From a virus: a stretch of DNA of 46,427 nt. A program made the translations under genes and the position numbers. The notes beneath the pieces were generated by a model. It had not been told where the DNA came from, searched no databases, and saw nothing but the letters and a program-made list of their open reading frames with translations. The stretch is taken from positions 1-46,427 of the IMG/VR virus record IMGVR_UViG_3300031565_000074; one strand, written 5' to 3'. This document shows, piece by piece, positions 45,990 through 46,427 of the stretch. Within the stretch, counting starts at the first letter, position 1; the number at the start of each line of letters is the position of its first letter.

Positions 45990-46427
45990 TTAACTTGCCG
46001 CTTTCTTCTTCCCCGTCTTCTTGTCAAAGAAATCCTCCAGCGCCTTGCCCTCCGGCGTGTCGACAATCTCCATCGAATGCTTGTCCACCAGGTGCCCGTC
46101 CAGCTTCTCCATATCCCGAAGCGTCTCCTTCTGCCCCCTTTTATCTTGTGCCTTGACCTCCTCCTCATACAATCGCTGGTGTTGCAGCATGTACCAGCGC
46201 TTACTGTGTAAATAGGTTTTAGCCCTCTCCAGGCTCTCCAGTGCCTCTTTTACCAGTTCGCTCGTGTATCCTACCGATAATCTGGTGTTATATAGCGCGT
46301 TGAACTGCTCTCTTAGCTGCACCTGGAACCCTCTTTTCAGGTGTATGCCGGGTTGCTTGGTCAGGATCTCTATGATGATCTGTAGCTTCGCCTTCTTGCT
46401 CAACCTCATGGGCTTGGGCTGTTTTCT
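45990..46427 (-). CDS. C-terminal part of the junction-spanning gene; possible small terminase-like protein
   Basis: The frame ends at 45990 and runs off the right edge; on the closed circle it continues to GTG 126 (left copy), for 156 residues in all. The body has a helix-turn-helix-like start (LSKKAKLQIIIEILTKQPGI), a helical middle (LVKEALESLERAKTYLHSKR, WYMLQHQRLYEEEVKAQDKR) and a Lys-rich end. This order, along with its place upstream of the packaging genes, is compatible with a terminase small subunit, but I have no firm match. ATG 46409 is an internal Met, not the preferred start. Confidence 0.6.
   Translation of the reverse strand, partial: RKQPKPMRLSKKAKLQIIIEILTKQPGIHLKRGFQVQLREQFNALYNTRLSVGYTSELVKEALESLERAKTYLHSKRWYMLQHQRLYEEEVKAQDKRGQKETLRDMEKLDGHLVDKHSMEIVDTPEGKALEDFFDKKTGKKKAAS
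46335..46427. repeat. Terminal redundancy, right copy
   Basis: Second copy of the 93-base end repeat (see 1-93), with A instead of G at 46408. The difference changes codon 18 of the junction gene from Thr to Met. Confidence 0.9.

Overview
The window reads as one essentially complete tailed-phage genome of the contractile-tail (myovirus) type, probably from a Gram-negative host. The first 93 bases recur at the end (1-93 = 46335-46427, one mismatch), so the molecule most likely closes to a circle of about 46,334 bp, or is circularly permuted or terminally redundant. Every convincing gene lies on the minus strand, so transcription runs right to left through the coordinates. GC content looks high, all three stop codons are used, and genes are packed with 1-4 base stop/start overlaps. 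There is no integrase, no CI-like repressor and no tRNA that I can support. Product names come from my recognition of sequence patterns; no database search was run.

Layout in the direction of transcription. (1) An early operon starts at a near-consensus sigma70 promoter at 15622-15650. It runs through small zinc-ribbon and DNA-binding proteins, a Bet/RecT annealing protein with a Cas4/RecB-like nuclease, a replication protein with a DnaC-like helicase loader, a coiled-coil protein, SSB, a ParB-like protein, a ribosome-modulation-factor-like protein, a RecU-like nuclease, a ParB-domain/DNA methyltransferase fusion, a DUF5131 radical-SAM-like protein and several small unknowns down to position 1. 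A second promoter at 8541-8569 boosts the SSB/ParB part. (2) Across the circle junction the same strand continues (46427 to about 38128): a possible small terminase-like protein, small membrane, lipo- and zinc-ribbon proteins, the large terminase, portal, an Mu F-like head protein and a helix-turn-helix protein. (3) A late promoter at 38033-38060, inside a perfect dyad and predicted to give a leaderless message, begins the virion operon: protease/scaffold, two cement-like proteins, major capsid, connectors, tail terminator, DUF3383 sheath, DUF3277 tube, tail chaperones, tape measure, Dit-like protein, plug, hub, spike, gp25-like wedge, baseplate J, two tail proteins, then holin, endolysin and transglycosylase. 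(4) At the distal end of that operon (16037-20696) lie four predicted exported or membrane proteins. One is a 710-residue protein with a Sec signal and a repeat array whose periods are all multiples of seven residues. (5) A 386-base non-coding, hairpin-rich stretch (15651-16036) separates the end of the late operon from the early promoter.

The most unusual points are the late promoter/dyad/direct-repeat control region, the heptad-locked exported repeat protein with its neighbouring exported genes, a domain shared by three different virion proteins, a portal with three C-terminal repeats, an RMF-like host-translation factor, a membrane protein nested out of frame inside the helicase-loader gene, and three GC-rich structured non-coding islands.
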